This document shows, one piece after another, positions 1 to 7,841 of a stretch of 64,000 bases of DNA; positions within the stretch are counted from its first letter, which is position 1; each line of letters begins with the position of its first letter. The notes beneath the pieces were generated by a model. The model was not told the origin of the DNA. It ran no database searches and was given only the letters and a program-made list of their open reading frames with translations. Origin of the DNA: Paucihalobacter ruber (GTDB lineage: Bacteria; Bacteroidota; Bacteroidia; Flavobacteriales; Flavobacteriaceae). Both the position numbers and the translations under genes were made by a program. The stretch lies in NCBI RefSeq assembly GCF_006494535.1, contig NZ_VHIQ01000005.1, forward strand, positions 62,001 to 126,000. Reading direction: 5' to 3'.

Positions 1-339
1 GGCAAGCTCGATTTCAGTCTCATAACTACTGTAATCGCGTAAATCAATAACATCAGGACGTGTGTATAAGCCGCCATTTTGGAAAAAGTGAATGTGAGCG
101 TCGGTTAGTCCGGGAATGAGGTATTTCCCGGTGCCATCAACAATAATGGCGTTTTCAGGAAGTTTTACTTTTTTATTCGATTGAATGTTGCTAATTAAAT
201 CATCAGTAATGGTTACGGTTTGATTTGGAATTAGTTTCTGGTTTTCTACATCTACAATGGTGGTATTGGTGATGTAAGTTTGCGCCATTAACGATGTAAA
301 CGACATTAAAGCGACTAAGGAAATATGGATGGATTTCAT
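1..339 (-). CDS. amidohydrolase family protein, N-terminal part (runs off the window)
   Basis: Reading the minus strand from an ATG at 339 gives about 113 residues without a stop to the window edge. The protein opens with a signal peptide (LVALMSFTSLMAQ), then the small beta domain typical of imidazolonepropionase-like amidohydrolases, then G-KYLIPGLTDAHIHFF. The DAHIH element supplies the first two metal-binding histidines of the TIM barrel. The rest of the active site lies outside. It is probably an exported metal-dependent hydrolase; the substrate cannot be told. It follows the RidA-like gene in the same direction with a 76-base gap. Confidence 0.8.
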   Translation of the reverse strand, partial: MKSIHISLVALMSFTSLMAQTYITNTTIVDVENQKLIPNQTVTITDDLISNIQSNKKVKLPENAIIVDGTGKYLIPGLTDAHIHFFQNGGLYTRPDVIDLRDYSSYETEIELA

Positions 340-415
340 GTGTATATATTTAGTTATAATGATTCATTAATTTGTAATAAATAATATTTAAAACTTTGGT
401 TTTGAATGCTTATTA

Positions 416-883
416 TTACTGTGGATTCCATGCCCAGCATTCCATCTCAACCCGGGCACCGAGTGCAAGACCGTTTACACCCATAGCAGATCTGGTAGGG
501 TATTTGCCGGGTTCAAAATAAGTGGCATAGATAGCATTGAAAGTTTGCCATTCAGACATATCTGCGAGCATTACGGTACATTTAAAAACATCTTTTAGGG
601 TTAAGCCGTGATGTGAAAGTGTTGCTGTTATTCGTTTGAACATTTGCCGGGTTTCAGGCTCTATTCCACCTGGAACCACTGTGTTTCCTGTTTCAGCAGC
701 GCCGAGATCACCAGAAAGATACAATATGTCGCCTACCTGCACGGCAGTTGAAAAGGGATAAGGTAATTCTGATTGAGTAAACACCGGAGCGAGTTTTTCA
801 GCAATAACTGCTTCGCCTGGTTTTTGGCAATAGGCAATGGCACAGTTTAAAGAAAAAACTAAGAGTATTAATTTTTTTTGCAT
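416..883 (-). CDS. secreted RidA (YjgF/YER057c/UK114) family protein
   Basis: A 155-residue protein: a signal peptide (about residues 1-19) followed by a complete RidA domain. The family marks are present: G-D-YLSG in the first half and TRSAMGV-L-GARVEMECWA at the C-terminus, including the Arg that binds the substrate carboxylate and the late Glu. RidA proteins hydrolyse reactive enamine/imine intermediates, or act as broader deaminase-like enzymes. The signal peptide puts this one outside the cytoplasm, unlike housekeeping RidA. It begins 3 bases after the hydroxylase gene ends, so the two are probably co-transcribed. Confidence 0.85.
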   Translation of the reverse strand: MQKKLILLVFSLNCAIAYCQKPGEAVIAEKLAPVFTQSELPYPFSTAVQVGDILYLSGDLGAAETGNTVVPGGIEPETRQMFKRITATLSHHGLTLKDVFKCTVMLADMSEWQTFNAIYATYFEPGKYPTRSAMGVNGLALGARVEMECWAWNPQ

Positions 884-886
884 GAC

Positions 887-1708
887 TTATTTAGAGTTTA
901 GGTTGGTATCTGAATGTCTCGGAATATTGATAAAGGGCGTTTTCATTAAGTACCAAAAGGATTGTTTTTGGTCGTCAAATTCTTTTAAGCCGAGTTTAAT
1001 GTCTTCGGGTTGTTTGTATTTAAAAGTACCGAAAATGCGGTCCCAAAGAATAAAAATATCGGCGTAGTTAGAATTGGTATAAAACTCATCTTGATCGTGG
1101 TGCACGCGATGAAAATTGGGCGTTGTAAATACCAATCCGAAGGTTTTATCTATCCAGGCAGGGTATTTTATATTGCAATGTTCAATAAAAACATAGGGAA
1201 TGATGATGATCACATACAAACCAAGTCCAAGGGTGCTTAATCCAAAAATTGCAGCCATAATAAAACTAGAAGAGCCAAAATAAAATACGAGTTCAATGGG
1301 ATGTACACGTATGTTTGAGGAGGCATCCATGCGGCTATCGCTGTGATGAACCCTGTGGAAACTCCAAAGAAAAGAGACGTTGTGTGCTAGGCGGTGAAAC
1401 CAATAATTGGCCATGTCATATAGCATAACGCTTAAAATAAGCGACAACCAAAGTGGTAGGTCGATATAATGAAACAGTCCTACTTGATTGTTGTGAAGCC
1501 AATCAACGCCGTTAACAATAACGGTAGCCCAAAACAAATTTAAAAGGGTAATGATGATTAAAAAACCGATGTTTTCTAATAAATGTTTACCCATTTTATC
1601 AAATTTGAATTGGGTGTTGAATACATTTTCGGCGGTAAAAAAGATCACGAGCAAAGCCACGGTAAGGTAATCCAGGTTGATGCTTATTAAGGTATTGAGT
1701 GTTTCCAT
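887..1708 (-). CDS. fatty acid hydroxylase / sterol desaturase superfamily membrane protein
   Basis: A 273-residue polytopic protein with four or more hydrophobic segments. The di-iron histidine clusters are visible: HRLAH near residue 105, HRVHH near 118 and HRVHHDQDEFYTNSNY near 200. This is the fatty acid hydroxylase pattern (integral-membrane di-iron oxygenases acting on lipids or sterols). Length fits the family. The lipid substrate cannot be named. It lies directly downstream of the last gene of the DUF6090 array and just upstream of the RidA-like gene. Confidence 0.88.
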   Translation of the reverse strand: METLNTLISINLDYLTVALLVIFFTAENVFNTQFKFDKMGKHLLENIGFLIIITLLNLFWATVIVNGVDWLHNNQVGLFHYIDLPLWLSLILSVMLYDMANYWFHRLAHNVSFLWSFHRVHHSDSRMDASSNIRVHPIELVFYFGSSSFIMAAIFGLSTLGLGLYVIIIIPYVFIEHCNIKYPAWIDKTFGLVFTTPNFHRVHHDQDEFYTNSNYADIFILWDRIFGTFKYKQPEDIKLGLKEFDDQKQSFWYLMKTPFINIPRHSDTNLNSK

Positions 1709-1758
1709 TGGTAATTGGTTGGTTTTTGGTCGTTCTAAAGTTATAAAATAAAGCGGTA

Positions 1759-2532
1759 TTATTTGACTGTGTTATTAGTTTCCTTTTTCAATTCATTTTC
1801 AATAGAAAGTATAAGATTTTTGGAAATTATTATATGTCTTTTTATAAGATTTATTCTCCCCGTATTACTCGCTAATTGAGTTAGTCGGGCCTTGTTATAA
1901 AGCGCCAAAAAAGTTGGTGAATTTTTATTTTGTATCCAGAGTGTATCAAGTGTGCGTATGTTTGGTCTTTCCGACTTTAATTGGTCTACGAGGTAATGGT
2001 AATTAAATAAATCAGGATTTAGCATTAGTTGTTGGGTGTTACTGTTAATTTCGAGAAAGGCAGATGTTCTTCTTTCTCCTTCTAAGTATAGTTTATTGAT
2101 TTCTGATTTAAGTTTTTCGTTTTTGATGTTGTAAAAGTTACCTGTGTTTATTAATTCTTGATAAGTGCTTTTGGTTAATGGGAAGGTAGTGTAGTTGCTT
2201 CTTATCAGCGTATCTAAGGCAATTAAATCTCGTACTGATAGATTATTGTTAAGCATTTCGATGCCTTTTTTAGTTGAGGATTGGAAAGTTGCATAAAGGG
2301 AATCTAATGTTTCAAGGTCCACTATATTTTTTTGTAGTTCGGCTTTTAGATTGTAAAGCGCATTGTTAGCTTGTAGGTTATCGATGCGGTTTTGGTTCCA
2401 GTTGTTTAACTGAAGCGCGATGAATATACCTATCACCACGAGAATGATTTCGCCGATGGCGTATTTAAGGTACTGCGAAGTCTTTCCTTCGACGAGAAGG
2501 TTTTGGCGGATTTTTCGGAAGAATTTTATCAT
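1759..2532 (-). CDS. DUF6090-like single-pass membrane protein (array A, copy A1)
   Basis: 257 residues. A basic N-terminal helix (FFRKIRQNLL) is followed by one transmembrane segment, about residues 22-42, ending in ALQLNNWNQNR. By the positive-inside rule the remaining ~210 mostly helical residues should be periplasmic. The central family motif appears as NTGNFYNIKNEKL at about 129-141. This is the last gene of the array in transcription order, one base after A2. DUF6090 is recalled as the family name; no function is known to me. Confidence 0.85.
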   Translation of the reverse strand: MIKFFRKIRQNLLVEGKTSQYLKYAIGEIILVVIGIFIALQLNNWNQNRIDNLQANNALYNLKAELQKNIVDLETLDSLYATFQSSTKKGIEMLNNNLSVRDLIALDTLIRSNYTTFPLTKSTYQELINTGNFYNIKNEKLKSEINKLYLEGERRTSAFLEINSNTQQLMLNPDLFNYHYLVDQLKSERPNIRTLDTLWIQNKNSPTFLALYNKARLTQLASNTGRINLIKRHIIISKNLILSIENELKKETNNTVK

Positions 2533-2533
2533 A

Positions 2534-3367
2534 TCAGTTCAGCTCCTTTTTTAGTTCAGTGATTAGTTTAAGTGTACGGTTTGCCATTTCATTAGAAAAC
2601 TGCAGGTTTATTTCGATGGTGTACCAACGGTTTGATACCATATTTTTCACCTTTTGTTGATTGTCCAAATCTGTTAACCTGTTAGCTAGTTGAGTATTGA
2701 GCAAGGATTCAACCCTAGGGTCAAACTTTACTAGGCTTAAAGAATCTGATAAGGAAGCCGCAGTTGAGAGTCTATTTTTCATACCCTTAAGGTCAAAATT
2801 TACTAATAAGCTGCCCATAAACTCTTGGGTAATTGTATAATGATAGCCTTCTGCATTTTTTCTAATCACATATACATCTCGATTGCTTAACTGAAAATAA
2901 TTGAGGATATCTTGCTTCAGTGTTTCGTTACTAATCAAGTTCAAATTGCCGGTACTTTTCAGGTCCTGAAATGTGGCATCATACAAGTTTAAAGTCCTTG
3001 TGATGACAATTGACTGCATGTCTTGATTATATTGCGTTAGGTCTGCTTCGCTAAATCCATTATTGATATTTGCAGTCACCCTTTTCAGTGCTTCCTTTAC
3101 AAATTGTGCGTTATTTCTCTGTCTTTCCAGTTCAAGTAGTTGGCTTTCCAAATCACCAATAAGATTATGTAGATATACGCGCTCAAGGTTGTGGCCTATT
3201 TTTTCCTGGTTCCAGTTATTGATTTGTAGGGCAATTAGGATACCGATGACGACTAGGATGATTTCGCCAATGGCATAAAAGAAGTACCTGCCTGCCGGCG
3301 AGGCAGGACTAAGAACTTTGGATTGTTCAATAAGTTTTTTGCGGAGGTTGCGAAAGAGTTTAATCAT
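2534..3367 (-). CDS. DUF6090-like membrane protein (A2) with in-frame palindrome insertion
   Basis: 277 residues, longer than most copies because of an insertion reading SPASPAG at about residues 20-26, between the basic helix and the transmembrane segment. The insertion is encoded by the GC-rich palindrome at 3287-3307. After ALQINNWNQEK comes a long charged helix (LESQLLELERQRNN) and the central motif STGNLNLISNETL at about 138-150. Its start overlaps the end of A3 by eight bases (ATGATTAA), which suggests coupled translation. Confidence 0.87.
   Translation of the reverse strand: MIKLFRNLRKKLIEQSKVLSPASPAGRYFFYAIGEIILVVIGILIALQINNWNQEKIGHNLERVYLHNLIGDLESQLLELERQRNNAQFVKEALKRVTANINNGFSEADLTQYNQDMQSIVITRTLNLYDATFQDLKSTGNLNLISNETLKQDILNYFQLSNRDVYVIRKNAEGYHYTITQEFMGSLLVNFDLKGMKNRLSTAASLSDSLSLVKFDPRVESLLNTQLANRLTDLDNQQKVKNMVSNRWYTIEINLQFSNEMANRTLKLITELKKELN
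3287..3307. repeat. palindromic element in A2
   Basis: CCTGCCTGCCGGCGAGGCAGG with its 5' arm directly before the leader-to-membrane junction of A2; read in frame as PASPAG. Confidence 0.7.
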
Positions 3368-4121
3368 ATTTTTTGCTGTAATTTTTATTTAAATAGTCAA
3401 GAATTTCTTCTCCATTTTCTAGTAAGTTAGATATGCTGGACTCGAAATAAGTTGAATTACTGGTTATATACCTACAAAGGGGCAAAACCCTTTTATCATT
3501 AAAAATAGCCTCATAACTATTCTTGTTTGGAGGTTTAGGGGTATTTGTCGGAAAAAATTTTCTATGTTCGGTATCTGTAAAAAGTTCGTATTTTAATTTG
3601 CGAAGTTCAAGACGACTTGGTGAAGATGAATTATTTAAGCCTTCTGAAACAATACTATAAGAGTAATAATAATCTTGAAGCATTTTTTGAAGCTTTAAGT
3701 CTGGAAATTCTGATATTATTCCCGTTGAATTAAGAAAGTTCCACGTATTAGTGCGTTCAATAATATTTGTAGTAGTTGTCAATTTCTGAAACGATCTAAT
3801 AAATTGAAGTGAATCTTTTATAAATCGAGTTTCAGATTCCATAATAGGAATGATGTATCTTCCTGATTCAATTTGATCTTGTAAAATGCTTTTTATTCTA
3901 TGAAAATCTAAAATATCGGTTTGAATATCTTCTTTTATTGAACTAATATTTATCAGCATTTGTAATTTGCCTTTTCTGTCCTCATTCCAATTGTTAATTT
4001 GAAGCGCTATCAAAATCCCAATAACCACCAATAGGATTTCACCTATAGCATACTTGAAATACTTTGTTGTTTTACCTTCATGGAGAAGTTTTTGACGGAT
4101 TTTACGGAAGAGTTTTATCAT
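3360..4121 (-). CDS. DUF6090-like membrane protein (A3)
   Basis: 253 residues. The anchor is standard (FRKIRQKLL, then YAIGEILLVVIGILIALQINNWNEDRK). The central motif is STGIISEFPDLKL at about 132-144, followed by a tyrosine-rich stretch (QDYYYSYS). The C-terminus YD is dictated by the overlap with A2's start. It starts inside A4's stop region, sharing four bases (ATGA). Confidence 0.86.
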   Translation of the reverse strand: MIKLFRKIRQKLLHEGKTTKYFKYAIGEILLVVIGILIALQINNWNEDRKGKLQMLINISSIKEDIQTDILDFHRIKSILQDQIESGRYIIPIMESETRFIKDSLQFIRSFQKLTTTTNIIERTNTWNFLNSTGIISEFPDLKLQKMLQDYYYSYSIVSEGLNNSSSPSRLELRKLKYELFTDTEHRKFFPTNTPKPPNKNSYEAIFNDKRVLPLCRYITSNSTYFESSISNLLENGEEILDYLNKNYSKKYD

Positions 4122-4891
4122 AAATCATCATTGTTTTTTAATTGATTTAAAATTTTCTCCGATTTTTTCAAAACCAAATCTGTTAGTTCAATATACCTGT
4201 TTATAGTATGTGCTTGTTGTAGTTTCATGTTCAAATATTGAGAAATAAGGTCATTTGTATTTTTATCTTGCCATAAAATTGTATTTAAGAATTCATTATT
4301 TGGTAAGTCATTGTTAGCGCTATTAGGATTGTAATATTTGGATTGATACATATTTAATGTCTCAAAAAAGTAATTTTTGTTTCCGTCAGAGACTGAATTT
4401 TCTGATTTTTGAAGTCGGTTTAATTCCATCAATTCATTTGTGAATTTGTTAGAGAACAAATCGATATTTCCACTTGAAATTAGAATGCTAAACGTATTGT
4501 CGTTGTAATTATTAGTAACTCTTAAACCGGTATTAAAACTTTTTTTAATATGTTTCACTATGGTATCTAGATTTGGTGTGGAATTATGGATAAAGGATAA
4601 ACTAGAATCAATATTTTGTTTGTAGCCATAATTCACAAGCAGATTTTTATTCATAAATATGGTATCTTTTGTAAGATCGGTAATTAAATTATCGATATAA
4701 GTTTGCTTGATTTTGATTTTCTTTTGGTTTTCGTTCCAGTTGTTGATTTGTAGAGCAATTAAAATACCAAGAACCACAAGAACAATTTCGCCAATGGCGT
4801 ATTTGAAGTATTTTGTGGTTTTTCCTGCCTGTCCGGCAGGCGAGCCTTCATTGAGAAGGTTTTTACGGATGTTTCTAAAAAACTTAATCAT
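4118..4891 (-). CDS. DUF6090-like membrane protein (A4) with palindrome insertion
   Basis: 257 residues. SPAGQAG is inserted at about residues 17-23, encoded around the palindrome at 4824-4840; without it the leader would read NEGKTTKYFKYAIGEI as in its neighbours. The anchor ends ALQINNWNENQKK. The central motif is SSGNIDLFSNKFT near 139. The ectodomain is Asn-rich and the C-terminus (KNNDDL) is polar. It overlaps A5 by eight bases. Confidence 0.86.
   Translation of the reverse strand: MIKFFRNIRKNLLNEGSPAGQAGKTTKYFKYAIGEIVLVVLGILIALQINNWNENQKKIKIKQTYIDNLITDLTKDTIFMNKNLLVNYGYKQNIDSSLSFIHNSTPNLDTIVKHIKKSFNTGLRVTNNYNDNTFSILISSGNIDLFSNKFTNELMELNRLQKSENSVSDGNKNYFFETLNMYQSKYYNPNSANNDLPNNEFLNTILWQDKNTNDLISQYLNMKLQQAHTINRYIELTDLVLKKSEKILNQLKNNDDL
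4824..4840. repeat. palindromic element in A4
   Basis: CCTGCCTGTCCGGCAGG, read in frame as part of SPAGQAG. Confidence 0.7.
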
Positions 4892-5675
4892 ATTGCTCTA
4901 TTTTAACTTTAAGTTGTTCGAGTAAATCTTGTCTTACTGTAATTATACCCAGGGCACCAAAGGATCTTCCCATATCGCCAATTAAATAATTTTCCATAAT
5001 TGGAGTTCTCAATAATCCCTCATAATCTGCTTTGATGTTGCGGTAATCTTTGATGGAAGCAATTTTTTTATAAAAATCTTGCACATCACCTTCATTTACT
5101 ACGAGTATGCCTGTTTGAGCTGTCATGTAGTTTTCAGGCAGGGTATACATTAAGGGTTCAAATTGATTTTCGATAAACCTAACCACTGAACTAAATGCTT
5201 TGTCGATTAATGTAAAATCTGCATAGTATTGTGAAAGTTCTTTTAGTAGTTCTTTCTCCTTAAAATTGTTGAAGGTTCCAGAGGTTTTGGCAGATTCAAA
5301 TGTAGTGTTGTTATTTGTTGGGTCTGAAGCGTAAAACAACGGCTCTACATACATTCCAAATTTTTCAATACCCATTGTTATATTTGGGTTTCTCACATAA
5401 GTTAAGAGGGTATCCAGATATTCTATTCTTTTAGTATAGAATTTATGGTAATACTTCAATTTTTCTTCATCCTTTTCAAGATCTATGCGTACATTTTCAA
5501 AGAAATTTTTTTCTACTATTTTTTCTTTTCGCTCTTCATTCCAGTTGTTGATTTGAAGGGCGATTAAAATCCCGATAACCACGAGGATGATTTCTCCAAT
5601 AGCGTATTTGAAATATCTGGTGGTTTTGCCCTGGGCGAGCAGGTTTTGGCGGATGTTGCGGAAGAGTTTTATCAT
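4884..5675 (-). CDS. DUF6090-like membrane protein (A5)
   Basis: 263 residues. Standard anchor (NLLAQGKTTRYFKYAIGEI, ALQINNWNEERK), then a strongly charged helix (IDLEKDEEKLKYY). The central motif is TSGTFNNFKEKEL near 131. Eight bases upstream of the start codon lies a dyad, CCCGTGCAAACGGG (5684-5697), in the 66-base gap before A6; it is one of the few real gaps in the array. Confidence 0.86.
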   Translation of the reverse strand: MIKLFRNIRQNLLAQGKTTRYFKYAIGEIILVVIGILIALQINNWNEERKEKIVEKNFFENVRIDLEKDEEKLKYYHKFYTKRIEYLDTLLTYVRNPNITMGIEKFGMYVEPLFYASDPTNNNTTFESAKTSGTFNNFKEKELLKELSQYYADFTLIDKAFSSVVRFIENQFEPLMYTLPENYMTAQTGILVVNEGDVQDFYKKIASIKDYRNIKADYEGLLRTPIMENYLIGDMGRSFGALGIITVRQDLLEQLKVKIEQYD

Positions 5676-5683
5676 ATTTATTT

Positions 5684-5733
5684 CCCGTGCAAACGGGTAA
5701 CTTTATTTCCCTAGAATCCCGATAGCTATCGGG
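5684..5733. repeat. two inverted repeats in the A6-A5 gap
   Basis: CCCGTGCAAACGGG at 5684-5697 and the perfect palindrome CCCGATAGCTATCGGG at 5718-5733. No T-run follows on the minus strand, so they do not look like simple terminators. They could form RNA hairpins in the leader of A5. Confidence 0.6.
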
Positions 5734-5741
5734 AGGGAATA

Positions 5742-6497
5742 TTATTGGTTTAGTTCTTTTTCGATATTTTTTATCGTAAGGTTGATGTTTTCTAAAAAGG
5801 TTATTTCATCCTCCATTAAATCTTTTCTCCAGACCATAATGTTACTGACGATGTCTTCGATTTCACGATTTTCAAAAAACCAAATATAACTGGATGTGTA
5901 AGAGCCTTTAGGAATGATTGAATAAGTGGCCAGATACCGTATCCTGTTAGAGCTAGATATTTTACCATCAATTAATGGCCATAACCGGTCTTCAAATAAT
6001 TTTCTCATCGGTATAATTTCTTCTGTAGCGTCAATTACCTGACTGTCAAAAGAGCCAACAAATGCCTTTAAGTCGGAATTTTGAATGTAGTCAACTTTAC
6101 CCGATGCCAATAATGATTTAATATAACCATCGCTTACCTCGAAAGTTCGACTCATTTCAAACTCTGCGAGGATGGAGTCTAATTTAGTTGCAGGAATAGT
6201 TGAAACATCGGTATTGAATAGTTGTAATAGGGTAATGCCAGAATTGAAAGCATTGAGGTGTGAGTTGTATATTTTTTCTAATTCTATTTTGTTAGTGATT
6301 AACTCACTTTTTAAATTTTGTAGAATTTCTTGTTCCGACGTTCTAATTTTTCGGGTTTCATTCCAGTTGTTGATACTTAGGGCAATCAAAATACCAATGA
6401 CCACCAATACAATTTCGCCTATGGCGTATTTGAAGTAACGGCTTGTTTTGTTCCGGGTCATGAGATCGTATCTAATTTTTCTGAAGAATTTAATCAT
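5742..6497 (-). CDS. DUF6090-like membrane protein (A6)
   Basis: 251 residues. The leader differs slightly (RYDLMTRNKTSRYFKYAIGEI) and the anchor ends ALSINNWNETRK, with Ser in place of the usual Gln. The central motif is ASGKVDYIQNSDL near 131. Its ATG overlaps the stop of the 39-residue micro-cistron (ATGA), so it is the third gene of a 63 aa - 39 aa - A6 unit with its own candidate promoter. Confidence 0.86.
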   Translation of the reverse strand: MIKFFRKIRYDLMTRNKTSRYFKYAIGEIVLVVIGILIALSINNWNETRKIRTSEQEILQNLKSELITNKIELEKIYNSHLNAFNSGITLLQLFNTDVSTIPATKLDSILAEFEMSRTFEVSDGYIKSLLASGKVDYIQNSDLKAFVGSFDSQVIDATEEIIPMRKLFEDRLWPLIDGKISSSNRIRYLATYSIIPKGSYTSSYIWFFENREIEDIVSNIMVWRKDLMEDEITFLENINLTIKNIEKELNQ

Positions 6498-6613
6498 TGC
6501 TCATCAGTCTTATTAACATTTTTTTGTTCCTTGAAATAGCGTGCTATCACTTTAATAATGACTCTTAAAATTAATGCGGCAGCTACCAAATAAATGATTG
6601 TTTTGGTTTCCAT
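6494..6613 (-). CDS. 39-residue single-transmembrane micro-protein
   Basis: A short reading frame from ATG at 6613 to TGA at 6494 encodes 39 residues. It is hydrophobic after the first five residues (TIIYLVAAALILRVIIKVIA) and ends in a polar tail (RYFKEQKNVNKTDEQ), so it looks like a one-helix membrane peptide with a basic end. The stop shares the ATGA of the A6 start, the same coupling used throughout the array, which argues that it is translated. It lies 34 bases after the 63-residue coiled-coil gene. I do not recognise a family. Confidence 0.6.
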   Translation of the reverse strand: METKTIIYLVAAALILRVIIKVIARYFKEQKNVNKTDEQ

Positions 6614-6647
6614 AATGTATTATTGTAAATTAATAAAGGTTATGATT

Positions 6648-6839
6648 TTATCCCATTTTGCCATCGCCATCAATATCCTGATTAAGATGTGTTTCAAGCG
6701 CTACCAAAGTTTTTTTAAGTAGTGTTCTTGTTTCAGTCAATTCTTGTTCCAGTTGCTCAATTCTCTCTTCTAAGCTGTTGGCTTTTTTTTCTTGTTTTTG
6801 TAATTCGTCTTGCTGTAATAAGTCCCAAAAAATTCCCAT
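6648..6839 (-). CDS. 63-residue coiled-coil protein with EF-hand-like loop
   Basis: 63 residues without a signal peptide. A hydrophobic start (MGIFWDLLQQDEL) leads into an uninterrupted heptad-like helix (LEERIEQLEQELTETRTLL). The end, DIDGDGKMG, matches the Dx[DN]xDG core of a calcium-binding loop. It lies inside the array, on the same strand, with a candidate promoter directly upstream. Not recognised as a named family. It may form a coiled coil; calcium binding is only suggested by the motif. Confidence 0.7.
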   Translation of the reverse strand: MGIFWDLLQQDELQKQEKKANSLEERIEQLEQELTETRTLLKKTLVALETHLNQDIDGDGKMG

Positions 6840-6874
6840 AATTTCTATTTGTTTTTGTTAGTGTTATGTTGGTT

Positions 6875-6903
6875 TAAATTTAACGCTATTTCAATAACTT
6901 CAA
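6875..6903 (-). promoter_or_regulatory. candidate promoter for the 63 aa / 39 aa / A6 unit
   Basis: On the minus strand a TTG (6903-6901) is followed after 18 bases by TAAATTTA (6882-6875), seven of eight matches to the Bacteroidota TAnnTTTG box. It lies about 36 bases upstream of the 63-residue gene. Confidence 0.4.
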
Positions 6904-6944
6904 CTAAAATTTAAATTGCTGTTTTCATTGCAATGATTGGTTTG

Positions 6945-7077
6945 TTAGGCGATTAAAATACCAAGGACAACTAAAAGGGTTTTTCCATTGGTATAGTAAA
7001 GGCTGACCCGGTTTTATACCTGGGCACCAAGCTTGTCCGACAGGCAGGCGAGGCATGTTTCTGAAGAATTGTATCAT
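6945..7077 (-). pseudogene. relic of a DUF6090-like gene (5' end only)
   Basis: From an ATG at 7077 the minus strand reads MIQFFRNM, then a palindrome-derived stretch, then a frameshifted RYKTGSAF segment, and in another frame LVVLGILIA. Homology then stops. It is thus a decayed copy of the conserved leader and membrane segment, with no ectodomain left. Its start overlaps the end of A7 (TGA within ATGA), as for an intact copy. It also holds a GC-rich palindrome. Confidence 0.75.
7032..7055. repeat. GC-rich palindromic element in the relic
   Basis: The sequence around CTTGTCCGACAGGCAGG and its flank GCGAGGCA belong to the same CCTGCCTG-type family as the elements in A2, A4 and others. Here it lies in a decayed gene. 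Confidence 0.6.
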
Positions 7078-7838
7078 TGGTCGAGGTATTTTTGTATACG
7101 GTTTGATAACCTAAGGTTGGTTTCTTTATAGTTTTCGAGATTTTTAAAAACCAATTCACTCTGATGCAATAAATCTGCGAGGAAGTTCAATACCTCAGGT
7201 TCATTGATAAATTCATTAAAATCGGTTGTATAATCAGCACCAACTTCTAATCGATAATTAGGAATGGATTGGTAACCGGTATTTCTTTTGAGTTTATCGA
7301 GAGGATTAAATAGGGTAGTATCGTTAAAATTAAATCCGCTAGCCTTTTGCTGATAAATTTCTAAAGACCACTCTAAAAATTGCGCGGAGTAGTAGGTAAT
7401 GATGTCTTCTGCAAGTTGCTTGTCTGCAATTTCTTGTAAAAGACTGCCTCCATATAAGGATTGATAGTTGGTATTGAATTTGGAAAATTTCCGAAATTCA
7501 AAAGTGTTCAAGAAATATTGACCTAGCTCTTGGTTGGTATTGCTTTCCTTTCCTTGGTAATTTAATAGAATTGTTTGTATGCCATCTGTAATATCGCCAT
7601 AATACGACTGCAGAAAATCAATACGCTCAACTTCCAATTTCAAATCAGCCTGAACACCTATTAAAAGCTGCTCGGTTACTTTCCTTTCTTTAGCCGCTTC
7701 TTTTTGAATGTTTAATTGAAGGGCGATTAAAATACCAATCACTACCAAGATGATTTCCCCGATGGCATATACAAGGTATTGACTGATTCGGTTTTGCTGA
7801 ATGAGTTTTTGGCGGAGGTTTCGGAAGAATTTTATCAT
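7074..7838 (-). CDS. DUF6090-like membrane protein (A7), divergent anchor end
   Basis: 254 residues. The membrane segment is typical (YAIGEIILVVIGILIALQLN) but the NNWNE end is replaced by NIQKEAAKE, so the conserved Trp is missing. The central motif is also weak (GGSLLQEIADKQL). The rest is a helical domain ending LSNRIQKYLDQ. It could be a diverged or relaxed copy. Three bases separate its start from A8. Confidence 0.84.
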   Translation of the reverse strand: MIKFFRNLRQKLIQQNRISQYLVYAIGEIILVVIGILIALQLNIQKEAAKERKVTEQLLIGVQADLKLEVERIDFLQSYYGDITDGIQTILLNYQGKESNTNQELGQYFLNTFEFRKFSKFNTNYQSLYGGSLLQEIADKQLAEDIITYYSAQFLEWSLEIYQQKASGFNFNDTTLFNPLDKLKRNTGYQSIPNYRLEVGADYTTDFNEFINEPEVLNFLADLLHQSELVFKNLENYKETNLRLSNRIQKYLDQ

Positions 7839-7841
7839 TTT

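Noticed and set aside
5718-5733. CCCGATAGCTATCGGG as a terminator of A6
   Set aside because: No T-run follows on the minus strand; more like a dispersed palindrome.
6971-7159. 62-codon minus-strand frame across the A7 end
   Set aside because: It crosses the A7 3' end in another frame and the relic; no family likeness beyond the relic itself.
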